From the IMG/VR virus record IMGVR_UViG_3300046516_001816, positions 1 to 64,000 of that record: a stretch of DNA of 64,000 bases. One strand, written 5' to 3'. This document shows positions 53,231 to 61,037 of the stretch, piece by piece. This DNA is from a virus. A program made the translations under genes and the position numbers. The stretch's first letter is position 1, and every line of letters starts with the position of its first letter. The notes under the pieces were generated by a model. That model was not told the DNA's origin, made no database searches, and saw only the letters and a list, made by a program, of their open reading frames with translations.

Positions 53231-53701
53231 ATGTCTGATATCAAACATTCCCCCGAAGTGCAACCCACCATCGACACCAAAGACATCGAGAACTTCATTG
53301 ACCGTCGCCAGTGGGAAATGCTTCCGGAGAAAACGTACCTGCAACGCTTCACGGTTACGCACGCGCTGCGCCGCCAACTGCCCTACGGCAAGTGGACCTG
53401 TGCGGATGGTCGTGAAGTCGTGTTCAACCGTGAGTACCAACCGATCCTGCAACGCCTCAACGGCGTCTGCGCCTACGCCAATCCGGGCGAGTGGGTCGAG
53501 AACATCATCGACACCGAAATGTACTACGACGACCTCACCAACCCGATCGGTGCTACGAAGTACGCCGGCCATCTGCCTGAAGCCCGCGTGCGTCGTATGT
53601 GCAAGCGCTCGATGTTGATTTGTTTGAAGGTTCTCAAGGAGTTCACCCCGGAAGAAAGGGGATCGGTGAGCCGTGAGTGGAGCATCAAGCAAAGCTATTA
53701 A
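53231..53701 (+). CDS. Protein of unknown function
   Basis: 156 residues, ATG 53231 with GGAG upstream. Mostly helical, with Arg-rich stretches (EARVRRMCKRSM) and a beta hairpin near residues 55-70 (YGKWTCADGREVVFNREY region). No motif recognised. Codon bias resembles the previous gene. It converges on the 53756 gene. Confidence 0.65.
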   Translation: MSDIKHSPEVQPTIDTKDIENFIDRRQWEMLPEKTYLQRFTVTHALRRQLPYGKWTCADGREVVFNREYQPILQRLNGVCAYANPGEWVENIIDTEMYYDDLTNPIGATKYAGHLPEARVRRMCKRSMLICLKVLKEFTPEERGSVSREWSIKQSY

Positions 53702-53708
53702 GTTAGCT

Positions 53709-53757
53709 GGCATAAACCCCTCCCTCACGGGAGGGGCGTAGACTGCCTTCTTTTTTT
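53709..53757. terminator. Bidirectional terminator with GGCATAAA flank
   Basis: CCCCTCCC (53717-53724) pairs exactly with GGGAGGGG (53729-53736) around TCAC. GGCATAAA precedes it; a T-rich run follows. Minus-strand tag: TTTATGCC. Confidence 0.9.
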
Positions 53758-54559
53758 AGCGATTGCCGCCGAGCATCAACCGCAACGTGCGCGTGTAGCG
53801 TTCCCGGTCGTTCATATACGCGACCTTGGTCCACTTGTCCCGCAGATGATCCTGGTAGTTCTGTTCGGCATCCGCGTAACCGTCGATGATGTCCTTGATC
53901 CGGCCAATCGTCTGACCCCCACGCAGTTCCCCGACATCCAGGTCAATCACGTAGTTGTTGTAGATATAGGACTTGACCGCGTACTCCACCAGCTTGGCAA
54001 AGACGTGGTAGCTGCGCAGCTGGATGTTGTTCAGGTTCTCATCGTTGGCGACGATACAGCGCAGGTATGCGTTGGCCGGCATCGTCATCACGTCTTCGAT
54101 CAGCACGATGTTCTCGCCAATCAAACTGATCCGGGCAGTGGAGGTTTGTGGAATCATCCCCATCGCATCCATCACGGCTTGTCCGGCTTGGAGCATCATG
54201 TTGTTCTGACCGTTCGCCGCGACCCCCGCAGCACTGATACGCGACGGATCGGCAAAGGACACGTTGAGCACCGACATGATGGACGCGCCATTGGTGCGAT
54301 CTTTCGGGATGCGGTAGACCGACTGGTACATCTCGTCGCCCCCGGTGCGCAGCCCATCCAGACAGATCCAGATCTCACGGCCTCCCACGAGGTTACAGTC
54401 GACCAACACGCGCGGCCGCATAACCAAGGCCATAATCTGCTCATCGACGCTCTTGGGCGTATCGCGCCAGCGCTCGGTGCGGTTCACAAAAACCGTATGC
54501 AGGATTTCCTTGGGAATCCGGAACTGCACTTCGGTGAGGGCTTTCGAAATTGGGTTCAC
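53756..54559 (-). CDS. Protein of unknown function, perhaps virion structural
   Basis: 267 residues, GTG 54559 with AGGAG six bases upstream. Two parts: a beta-rich N-terminal half (RPRVLVDCNLVG, EIWICLDGL) and a half with long charged helices (NNYVIDLDVGELRGGQTIGRIKD region). No motif recognised. Divergent from the 54641 gene. Structural role is a guess from its overall look. Confidence 0.6.
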   Translation of the reverse strand: MNPISKALTEVQFRIPKEILHTVFVNRTERWRDTPKSVDEQIMALVMRPRVLVDCNLVGGREIWICLDGLRTGGDEMYQSVYRIPKDRTNGASIMSVLNVSFADPSRISAAGVAANGQNNMMLQAGQAVMDAMGMIPQTSTARISLIGENIVLIEDVMTMPANAYLRCIVANDENLNNIQLRSYHVFAKLVEYAVKSYIYNNYVIDLDVGELRGGQTIGRIKDIIDGYADAEQNYQDHLRDKWTKVAYMNDRERYTRTLRLMLGGNR

Positions 54560-54640
54560 ACTGGACTCCTAAAAAATTCGGTGATATATCATATTCTTGA
54601 GTCGCCTATCAAATGATTTCGATTTACAAGGAGCTAAACC
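54560..54640 (+). promoter_or_regulatory. Divergent promoter with TGATATATCA element
   Basis: TGATATATCATATTCTTGAG at 54582-54601 lies 40 bases before ATG 54641 and is one of the four matching elements. The core TGATATATCA is itself a palindrome. Confidence 0.5.
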
Positions 54641-54838
54641 ATGGGTCAAGTTATTCCGTTTACGGCACGCCGGGCTGCCCAGCGCGTAGCTGAACAAAAA
54701 CAGAAGCGTGATGCGGAGCTTGCTCCTGTCATGCAAGCACTGCGCGATAAGGACGCCGGCGCATTTGAAATTGCACTGAAAGAATGCCTCGGACTGGATA
54801 TGTTTGATATGGCCCAAAGTGCGCTGCGGAACAGTTAA
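54641..54838 (+). CDS. Small helical protein of unknown function
   Basis: 65 residues, ATG 54641 with AAGGAG upstream. A basic N-terminal helix (ARRAAQRVAEQKQKRDAE) is followed by a short acidic helical domain (LKECLGLDMFDMAQ). It sits between a candidate phage promoter and the tubulin gene and may be co-transcribed with it. Function unknown. Confidence 0.65.
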   Translation: MGQVIPFTARRAAQRVAEQKQKRDAELAPVMQALRDKDAGAFEIALKECLGLDMFDMAQSALRNS

Positions 54839-54917
54839 CCGAAGAGATACTTTTTTACAGCCCCTCATGTTGTTATGTGAGGGAATACCACTCCAGTGAT
54901 TTACAAGGAAACGAACC

Positions 54918-55913
54918 ATGACGACTCATGAACGTGAGCGCGGTCGCGTGCGGTTGTATGCATGCGGTGGCGCTGGCATCAACATGGGCAGCAAGCTCGC
55001 GCACTTCAAGAACGAACCCAGCGAAGCTTACGCCCAGCTCGACACGGTTTACGTCGACACCTCTAAGTCCAACCTCCATGCGAAGATCGATGCGGAATCG
55101 ATCTATCTGATCGACGGCCTCGACGGCTCCGGTCAAGTGCGCAAGGAAAACTACGGCGCGATTTCCGAACGCGTGCGGGATATCCTGCAAACGTTCAAGC
55201 CCGTGGACCTGAACCTGATGCTGCATTCGCTCTCCGGCGGCAGCGGCTCCGTGATCGCCCCATCGATTGTCTCGGAACTGCTCTCGAAGGATCTGCCGAC
55301 CATCGTCATCTGCGTGGGTGACGACTCGACGAAGAAATTCGCCGAGAACACGCTCAATACGCTGAAGTCGTACGAGCAGATCGCGAAGCTGCGCAAGGCG
55401 CCGGTGTTGATGTACTATCTGCAAAACGGCCCCGACATGCCGCGTGCGAAGATCGACGAGCGGGTGCAGGCGCTGGTCGCCTCGCTATGCATGCTGTTCT
55501 CGCGTCGCAACCGTGAGCTCGACAGCAAAGACCTGTACAACTGGGTGAACTACCCGAATGTCACGTCGCATGCACCGGGCCTCACGGCACTCACGCTGGT
55601 TACGTCGCTCAACCCAGCTACGCTCGGCACGCTGGGCAACCTGATCTCGATCGCCACCCTCACCAAGGGTGATGTCGACCCGACGCTCTCGATTCGCCCC
55701 GAAGTGCAGTACGTGGGCTACGTCGACGATACGCTCGGCGGCGACTTCAAGGCGCCGTATCATTACGTTACCTCCGATGGTGTCTTCGGCGACGTCGCGG
55801 CGCACCTCAATGGCGTGCTGCGCGAACTCGACGACCAATCGGCAGCTCGCCTGAAAAAGGGCGGCATCAGCACCGGTGCGGACCAGGTCACTGATTCCGG
55901 CATGGTGTTGTAA
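54918..55913 (+). CDS. phuZ: Phage tubulin/FtsZ-like GTPase (PhuZ type)
   Basis: 331 residues, ATG 54918 with AAGGAAACG upstream. The tubulin-superfamily nucleotide loops are visible: CGGAGINMGS (residues 16-25, T1-like), GLDGSGQVRKEN (67-78, T3-like) and the signature SGGSGSV (106-112, T4; FtsZ/tubulin have GGGTGxG). A typical strand TIVICVGDD follows. In phiKZ relatives such proteins form a bipolar, dynamic spindle that centres the phage nucleus and delivers capsids. The T4 loop has Ser for the usual Thr, as in some PhuZ proteins. The C-terminus is short and mildly acidic. The family call is firm; spindle function is inferred. Confidence 0.88.
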   Translation: MTTHERERGRVRLYACGGAGINMGSKLAHFKNEPSEAYAQLDTVYVDTSKSNLHAKIDAESIYLIDGLDGSGQVRKENYGAISERVRDILQTFKPVDLNLMLHSLSGGSGSVIAPSIVSELLSKDLPTIVICVGDDSTKKFAENTLNTLKSYEQIAKLRKAPVLMYYLQNGPDMPRAKIDERVQALVASLCMLFSRRNRELDSKDLYNWVNYPNVTSHAPGLTALTLVTSLNPATLGTLGNLISIATLTKGDVDPTLSIRPEVQYVGYVDDTLGGDFKAPYHYVTSDGVFGDVAAHLNGVLRELDDQSAARLKKGGISTGADQVTDSGMVL

Positions 55914-56510
55914 CTGGCTTAAGGACATCTTCAGGCTATGGGAGACCGTAGCCTGGAAAGTGTTCTTAGGTAACAAGGTTCTCTCGGAAAGGGCCGCAGC
56001 GTCGCGTCGTTGCGTACCCGTCTCTAGACCTGTCACGCGCCTAACCGTTGGGGATACCGCCGTAAAGAGGATACGGTATGGACCCCCAACTGACAGGCTT
56101 ACCGAGACATCCGAGAGCTACCTGTCAGTTCTTCCACCTACAACGAACAAATACAAGCCTGCTTCTTAGTGGGTTGATCATAGCGGTCTGACCAATGTCG
56201 AGACTTGAGTTCCGTTTACCGGGTTGATCGCCTGGACCGGTTCCGAATGAGGACAGAGGGTTACTGATACATGTCGGGGAGAAGACCAGTATAAGTCCGG
56301 AGTAGCTTCTGGGGATAGGTCTCGGTGTATCCGCATCGCGCGCGATCGTAAGGTCAGGAAGACCAAATCTATTTGCCAGCGTCCAGGATCGGGAAACCGA
56401 GGAGACGTTTGTGGCCCAACCATGCAATTGCGGCTGGTTTGGAATACCTACAAAACGGGGTAGGCATTCGAAAGCAGCTGCGGGTAGTAATGCGAGTGAG
56501 ACCAATCATC
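55914..56510 (+). ncRNA. Structured non-coding region A
   Basis: 597 bases without a convincing gene, between the tubulin and a histidine phosphatase. Strong pairing: a 10-bp hairpin with a GAGA (GNRA) loop at 55932-55955; a nested stack CCTGTCA (56029-35), GTTGGGG (56047-53), ATACCG (56054-59) with CGGTAT (56074-79), CCCCAAC (56084-90) and TGACAGG (56091-97); and a rival partner CCTGTCAG at 56121-28. A hairpin CCTAC/GTAGG at 56446-56463 is near the next gene. This looks like a large ornate RNA or a long regulatory leader. No terminator is seen at its end. Confidence 0.5.
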
Positions 56511-56990
56511 ATGCATAAAAGACCTACCAAAATCATCGTCCTGCGACACGCAGAGAAACCGATCGATCCGATCGACCAGCGCTTAGCGCATCGCGGATAT
56601 AAACGGGCTGAGTACTTGGCGGAGTTCATTCCGAAGAACTTCGGGCGACCGAGCATGATCTTCGCGACCGAACCCACCAAGAGCAGCTTCCGACCGTTTC
56701 TGACGATGCAACCATTATGGGATGCAGTAAAAGAATCCTGGATGGATGTATCGATTGACGATGAGGCCGCTTTACACCTCGGGCACAAGTTGCGCGCAGG
56801 AGACCTCTCAGTTGGCGAAAACGTCGTCGTCTGCTGGCACCATGGCAAGATCCCGGAATTGATGAAGGGGCTCGGGTGCAGCGTGCACGACTACCCGGCG
56901 AAGTGGCCGGATAACGATTACAGCACCATCTACGTCGTGACCTATGAAAAGGGCGAGGCGGTGGTGTCCCAGTATAAACAGCTCTTCTAG
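56511..56990 (+). CDS. Histidine phosphatase (SixA/phosphoglycerate mutase fold)
   Basis: 159 residues from ATG 56511; ATG 56490 would add seven residues, and neither has a clear Shine-Dalgarno. Motif [10 protein letters not shown] (phosphorylated His13, Arg12) and the second His in [12 protein letters not shown] (His111) are the two catalytic histidines of the family. The segment between has [11 protein letters not shown], where the family usually has SPxxR; a Lys stands in the Arg place. SixA-type enzymes remove phosphate from phosphohistidine, others act on small phosphoesters. Substrate here unknown. The acyl carrier protein gene starts 8 bases later, so both are probably co-expressed. 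Confidence 0.8.
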   Translation: MHKRPTKIIVLRHAEKPIDPIDQRLAHRGYKRAEYLAEFIPKNFGRPSMIFATEPTKSSFRPFLTMQPLWDAVKESWMDVSIDDEAALHLGHKLRAGDLSVGENVVVCWHHGKIPELMKGLGCSVHDYPAKWPDNDYSTIYVVTYEKGEAVVSQYKQLF

Positions 56991-56998
56991 GATTCGCA

Positions 56999-57241
56999 GT
57001 GGAAAACATCGAACAACAAGTCAAGCGCATCGTCGCTGCGCAACTCGGTCTGGAAGTGGCTGACATCAAGAACGACAGCCATATCACGCACGACCTCGGC
57101 GCGGACTCGCTCGACAAGATCGAACTCGTGATGGCGCTCGAAGACGATTTCAAGCTGGACATTCGCGACGAGGATGAAGAAAAGCTCCTCACCGTGCAGA
57201 ACATCATCGACTACGTGTCGGCCGAAAAGGCCAACGCGTAG
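56999..57241 (+). CDS. acpP: Acyl carrier protein
   Basis: 80 residues, GTG 56999 with AGGA six bases upstream. The full ACP pattern is present: helix 1, then [20 protein letters not shown], with Ser37 in the DSL motif as the 4'-phosphopantetheine site, and a final helix VQNIIDYV. The chain is acidic as usual. It is closest in look to betaproteobacterial AcpP, so it was probably taken from a host. Known bacterial ACP feeds fatty acid synthesis and also binds enzymes such as acyltransferases and SpoT; in a phage it could redirect lipid or lipid A synthesis. Pathway is inference. Confidence 0.92.
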   Translation: MENIEQQVKRIVAAQLGLEVADIKNDSHITHDLGADSLDKIELVMALEDDFKLDIRDEDEEKLLTVQNIIDYVSAEKANA

Positions 57242-58075
57242 CAGTCTTTTTCGGCGCGCGCCGGACGACTGGTAAGTGCGGGATACAGACCGCGCTCACC
57301 GGGGGCTCTCGTGATTCAATCAAGATCTTCTCCCGTTATAGGGACGTCCATCTTGGCGGGCGACGCGGCTTGCATACCCGCGTCGTAACCCGCGCGTGCG
57401 CGCGCCGACGGGTGAGCGTCAATCGGTGCAGTATCTAGATGTTGGTTTGTTTAGGTATTTCGGTTGACTCTTTGGAAAAGCGGCTCTTTGAAAAAGCGGT
57501 TTGGCTGACTTCGATCTCGGGCGTGGGAACCTGGGGTGGACGGGCACTCATTGACCGACTGGCGCTCACCGCTACTCGCCCTGCCTTTCGCAGGGCGCAT
57601 CTGGGCCCAATGTACACCAGCTCTTGTCGCTCGCCGCGGGCTTACATTTTTGGCGATTTGGATTCACCGCGGCTGGCGGGGGCAACAATAACGTACATTG
57701 AGGAAGATTGGCCACGACCCATTGGCCCCATCAACGCTACGGGCGCGAGAACGCGAAAGAGTACAGGTGTCAAAATGAAATAGGTTTAGCCCAGCGCACT
57801 TTTTCATGATCCCAAACCGCAAGGACTAACGGCACGCTTGGCGCCTGCCGGAAGCACGCGGGAGAGGGACGGCGATACCATTCCTATGAGTAATGGCTCT
57901 TTTTAAAGAGTCCGACGTACGAGACCCGTCCACGGGCATTACGGAGCCAAGCGGAGCTGCCTGCGCGATCTACGCATCGCCAATAGGAGTGACCGCCTAC
58001 CTGCTGTAAGCGTGAGTCTCACTGAAGTCGAGATAGGACCGCAACTGCTCAGCGTGGGAAATATAGAGCACACCC
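57242..58075 (+). ncRNA. Structured non-coding region B
   Basis: About 830 bases after the ACP gene, ending at a strong tagged terminator. Visible pairing: CGACGCGG/CCGCGTCG (57361-57368 with 57378-57385); CGCCCTGC/GCAGGGCG (57577-57584 with 57590-57597); GGTGAGCG (57411-57418) with either CGCTCACC copy (57293-57300 or 57563-57570); GGCTCTTT/AAAGAG near 57895-57910. A 16-base tandem repeat (CTCTTTGRAAAAGCGG) lies at 57468-57499. A 114-codon frame (57439-57783) has no Shine-Dalgarno and odd codon use, so I do not call it. Size and pairing resemble giant phage RNAs (GOLLD/ROOL kind) but identity is not shown. Confidence 0.5.
57468..57499 (+). repeat. Tandem 16-base repeat in region B
   Basis: 57468-57483 and 57484-57499 are copies of CTCTTTGRAAAAGCGG with one mismatch. 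It lies inside the non-coding region. Confidence 0.85.
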
Positions 58076-58149
58076 GGAAGGGCTTCCAGGATCGTGAGCG
58101 CGAGCCACGAAGCGAAGCCCTTCCCCCTTCTTTCTTTTATGCCGTCAGG
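58076..58149 (+). terminator. Terminator with TTTTATGCCGTC tag
   Basis: GGAAGGGCTTC (58076-58086) pairs exactly with GAAGCCCTTCC (58114-58124), with an inner TCGTG/CACGA pair of arms. Then CCCTTCTTTC and TTTTATGCCGTC. It is the likely 3' end of RNA B. Confidence 0.88.
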
Positions 58150-58230
58150 ACGCGTTTACAGCCTCTGTAGCGGCTTGGTTACAATAAAGAAATACCGGAC
58201 ACCGGAATCATGTGTCCATAAGGAGCTAGC

Positions 58231-58605
58231 ATGCATAGACAAGCGGTTCTGGTCCAAGACATCGGGCAGTTGCGTTCCATGCTGGACCCGGTGATCTGTT
58301 CTGTTCTGGAACCCTTTATCTATGTCGGCTTGACATTGGAGGGGGTGATCGAATGGATCATCAAGGAAGAGCTGTGGAAGGCCTATCAGTTTCCGATTGA
58401 CAACCATTTCCCCAAACAAAACCCGCATCGTGAGTTCTACAATCTTGTTAAAAGCAAGATGGAACACCCGACGTTGGAACAAGTCGTTCAGCATTTCGTT
58501 CGTGTCCCCAAGTTATACGGCGACAATTTGGCCGTTGTCGCTGTGAAAGGACGGAATCTGTACATTCATTATTACTTAAACCAACAACTCCAATACCCAA
58601 CATGA
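58231..58605 (+). CDS. Small array protein 1, unknown function
   Basis: 124 residues, ATG 58231 with AAGGAG upstream. First of six or seven genes in a tight run. N-terminal strand VLVQDIGQL then a helical middle and a C-terminal strand pair (NLAVVAVKGRNLYIHYYL). The same outline (strand V-x(5)-L, helices, final hydrophobic strand) recurs in the neighbours, which suggests old duplications. Function unknown. The stop overlaps the next start. Confidence 0.7.
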   Translation: MHRQAVLVQDIGQLRSMLDPVICSVLEPFIYVGLTLEGVIEWIIKEELWKAYQFPIDNHFPKQNPHREFYNLVKSKMEHPTLEQVVQHFVRVPKLYGDNLAVVAVKGRNLYIHYYLNQQLQYPT

Positions 58606-59258
58606 ACGAGTACCCGACCGTAGATGCACTCAGTCTCGATCCCATGCCGACCGCTGCGATGGTGGAAATGGTCGTGGGCGACTATCTTCGGGCGCCGGAT
58701 GCAGGGATTTATTTCAAAGGCAAGATCGAACCAGTGATGGTGCCGGGGCGTCTGTATCGTCAGCAACCCATGATGAATGGCGTGAAGTCTGGCGAGGCCT
58801 ACATCGTGGCTACCTTGGCCGATCTGAACCCACGCTTTCCGGTGATCGATGAGTTCCACCAAGTCGTCGTCACCCCCAACCAGATCCCGTTTCTGGATTT
58901 CGCCCCGAGCTTGCCCGTCGCGGGCTTGCGCGTCGTGCGCCGTGCGGTGGAAGACATCATCGAAAGCTACGGCAGTACCCCGGCGGGCAGTCGTGTCAAT
59001 GTTGATCCGGTGCAGCTCTACACCGAGTTCCTCAGCGACGTTCTCTTGCAAGAGCAGCAGGAAGTGGCCGAGCACGTGATCGATCAGATCACGGGCATCG
59101 TGGGGGAGATCCGGGCCCAGGTTCGGAACTTCTGTGGCGACAACCGTTGGGTCATGCATTTTCTGCGTGAACTCTACGGCACGTTCCTGATCGAGAAGTC
59201 GATCGATTGGCGCGTGATCGAGTACCATCGACTGACGAAGACCAAATATGGACGTTGA
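58602..59258 (+). CDS. Small array protein 2, unknown function
   Basis: 218 residues, ATGA overlap with the gene before. The first 100 residues include DAGIYFKGKIEPVMVPGRLY, which resembles the DIYxKGxxEPVLLA repeat of the giant tail protein; whether this is homology is open. The rest is helical with Val/Glu/Gln-rich stretches. Longest member of the run and the least like the others. It overlaps the next gene by 11 bases. Confidence 0.65.
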   Translation: MNEYPTVDALSLDPMPTAAMVEMVVGDYLRAPDAGIYFKGKIEPVMVPGRLYRQQPMMNGVKSGEAYIVATLADLNPRFPVIDEFHQVVVTPNQIPFLDFAPSLPVAGLRVVRRAVEDIIESYGSTPAGSRVNVDPVQLYTEFLSDVLLQEQQEVAEHVIDQITGIVGEIRAQVRNFCGDNRWVMHFLRELYGTFLIEKSIDWRVIEYHRLTKTKYGR

Positions 59259-59694
59259 TCCGTTTGTCATGAATGCCGAATGCTACGTGATTAACCTCGC
59301 GGTTCTGAAGCGTCAGCTCGAGGCAGAGCTCCATCAGTACTGGGGCAGCAACGGCGGCTTTCGAAGCATTCTGGAACATCATGGGTCGCAGCAGTGGGTA
59401 ACGATGGCGGGCACGGCGCCCAAGATCGTGGATGACATTCTCGCCGCCTTGATCAGCGAACTGTTCACCGAGACGCAAACCGATCTGCGTAATGCCGGTC
59501 AGCTCGTCATGACCGAGCAAGCGCTGATGCAGCGGGCACGACTCGATGAACGCATGGCGCATCAGTTTGCTGAGGACCTCTTTAGTCATTTCGTGAATTA
59601 CGTCGGCGGTCACATTCCCCATTTGACTTTCGGCGGGCATGATGGGTTTAAGTTCCAGATCAAGGGGCTGGACCTGATCATCTATCGTCAATAA
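59248..59694 (+). CDS. Small array protein 3, unknown function
   Basis: 148 residues, ATG 59248 inside the previous gene. Outline: strand VINLAVLKRQL, long helices, then an end strand FKFQIKGLDLIIYR. His-rich middle (FSHFVNYVGGHIPHL). Fits the array outline. No known domain. Confidence 0.65.
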   Translation: MDVDPFVMNAECYVINLAVLKRQLEAELHQYWGSNGGFRSILEHHGSQQWVTMAGTAPKIVDDILAALISELFTETQTDLRNAGQLVMTEQALMQRARLDERMAHQFAEDLFSHFVNYVGGHIPHLTFGGHDGFKFQIKGLDLIIYRQ

Positions 59695-59717
59695 ACCTAT
59701 AACCAAGGAAGGAGCGC

Positions 59718-60218
59718 ATGACACCGATCATTTTGGACACGCGCGCGCTCTTGCAAGAGTACGCCGACTTTGCCCCATTCTTTCAGTTCTACGAGATGGG
59801 GTTGCGAGACCTGATTCGCGAAGCTGTGATTACCCGGAGTTTCAATAGCCCGTACACCACGCAGTATCATCCTGGCCACCGCTACTCGCAGGGACTGGCC
59901 GCTAAAGTGAAGATGGATTTCGAGTTTGCCCTCGATCATCATCACGACAGCTTTGGTGCGGATACGCCGGTGGCACTGTATAACCTCAAGAGTGCGCTGA
60001 ACAATATCGAGGTGATTGGTCAGATCGCGGAGGCAATGGAGCGTAGCGTGGATGATTTGTTGTTCATGCATTTGCGCACCAAGCTCTTTGAAATCGCGCA
60101 GGAAGGAAGCGGTGAAGCTGTACGGCCGAGATGGATAGGTCCGGACCTCGCTGTTTTTATTCGGATGCTAAGTCACAAGGAGCTCCGTATATGGGTTCCG
60201 CCCCATCACTTGTCGTGA
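59718..60218 (+). CDS. Small array protein 4, unknown function
   Basis: 166 residues, ATG 59718 with AAGGAAGGAG upstream. Starts PIILDTRALLQEY, a close relative of the opening VISTREVIKPLL two genes downstream. Helical middle, HHHHD cluster near residue 75 (DFEFALDHHHDSF), and an end strand KELRIWV. No known domain. Overlaps the next gene. Confidence 0.65.
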   Translation: MTPIILDTRALLQEYADFAPFFQFYEMGLRDLIREAVITRSFNSPYTTQYHPGHRYSQGLAAKVKMDFEFALDHHHDSFGADTPVALYNLKSALNNIEVIGQIAEAMERSVDDLLFMHLRTKLFEIAQEGSGEAVRPRWIGPDLAVFIRMLSHKELRIWVPPHHLS

Positions 60219-60586
60219 TAGATTCTCCAGCTGAGCTCCGGTTGTTGCGGAGTTGGCTGGGGGATCCGAATATGCCGTCGATTGATTTCACGATGCTCTT
60301 CCAGACGCTGTACGACGCGATAGCGACACGAGACAAATATTATCAGCTCGCGCTTTATCATCTGGCGACCCGGATGGCGCATCACGACTATTTAATCGAA
60401 ACCAACACCCTGAGTCAAATGGACCGGGATGACTTGGAGCGCATGATCATTAACGCCGGGCACGCGATCGCCCAGCAACTCGATGCCATGCGACTTTATC
60501 ATCCGACAGGTCAATTACTCTATCGATTTCGCGAGTATCGACATGACAACATTCTCATCTTTGAACTCGCGCCGCTCACCCGATAA
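60191..60586 (+). CDS. Small array protein 5, unknown function
   Basis: 131 residues. ATG 60191 has AAGGAG eight bases upstream; the longer frame from 60131 has no signal. Opens SLVVIDSPAELRLL, helical middle with QALYHLATRMAHHD-type helices, end strand DNILIFELAPL. Overlaps both neighbours by 28 and 44 bases. Function unknown. Confidence 0.65.
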   Translation: MGSAPSLVVIDSPAELRLLRSWLGDPNMPSIDFTMLFQTLYDAIATRDKYYQLALYHLATRMAHHDYLIETNTLSQMDRDDLERMIINAGHAIAQQLDAMRLYHPTGQLLYRFREYRHDNILIFELAPLTR

Positions 60587-61037
60587 CCTGGTGATCTCGA
60601 CGCGTGAAGTAATCAAACCCCTGCTGAAATATGTGCAAGCGTACGGTATGCAGGAAGGCAATATCTTGCATCAGTTGGTGCAGTCCTTAGCGGTGGAGCA
60701 GGATGCGGAAGCCGAGCTGTCGTTTCTCTGTATCGCGCCGCTGGAAGAACGCCTGCATGATCCGAATGACGTGACTGACGGCGAGCTCTTTTTGCCCACC
60801 GAGGCCATGGCGGAATACAGCAATGTCTTGCATCGACTCGGCCAGCACTTGTATCGGGAGCTGCGCCGCCATCGGATGTATCAGTTAGGCTATCTGCCGT
60901 ACCACTACCACAGCCGACACTGTGGGGACCTGGTCCTCACCCGGTTGATGGTGCCGGAAATCGATCCGCCCAAATACAAGACCCCCGATCGGTTTGATCT
61001 GGAGGACTTCTATCATCGCCTGGAGATCTTCCGGTGA
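60543..61037 (+). CDS. Small array protein 6, unknown function
   Basis: 164 residues from ATG 60543, inside the end of the gene before; the longer frame from 60483 is less likely. Opens (after a Ser/Arg-rich lead) VISTREVIKPLLKY, helices with LHRLGQHLYRELRRHRMY, His-rich turn (YHYHSRHCGDL), end strand GDLVLTRL. The last four bases overlap the next start (GTGA). Function unknown. Confidence 0.65.
   Translation: MTTFSSLNSRRSPDNLVISTREVIKPLLKYVQAYGMQEGNILHQLVQSLAVEQDAEAELSFLCIAPLEERLHDPNDVTDGELFLPTEAMAEYSNVLHRLGQHLYRELRRHRMYQLGYLPYHYHSRHCGDLVLTRLMVPEIDPPKYKTPDRFDLEDFYHRLEIFR

Noticed and set aside
57439-57783. 114-codon open frame in structured region B
   Set aside because: No Shine-Dalgarno, codon use unlike the real genes, and it overlaps strong RNA stems.
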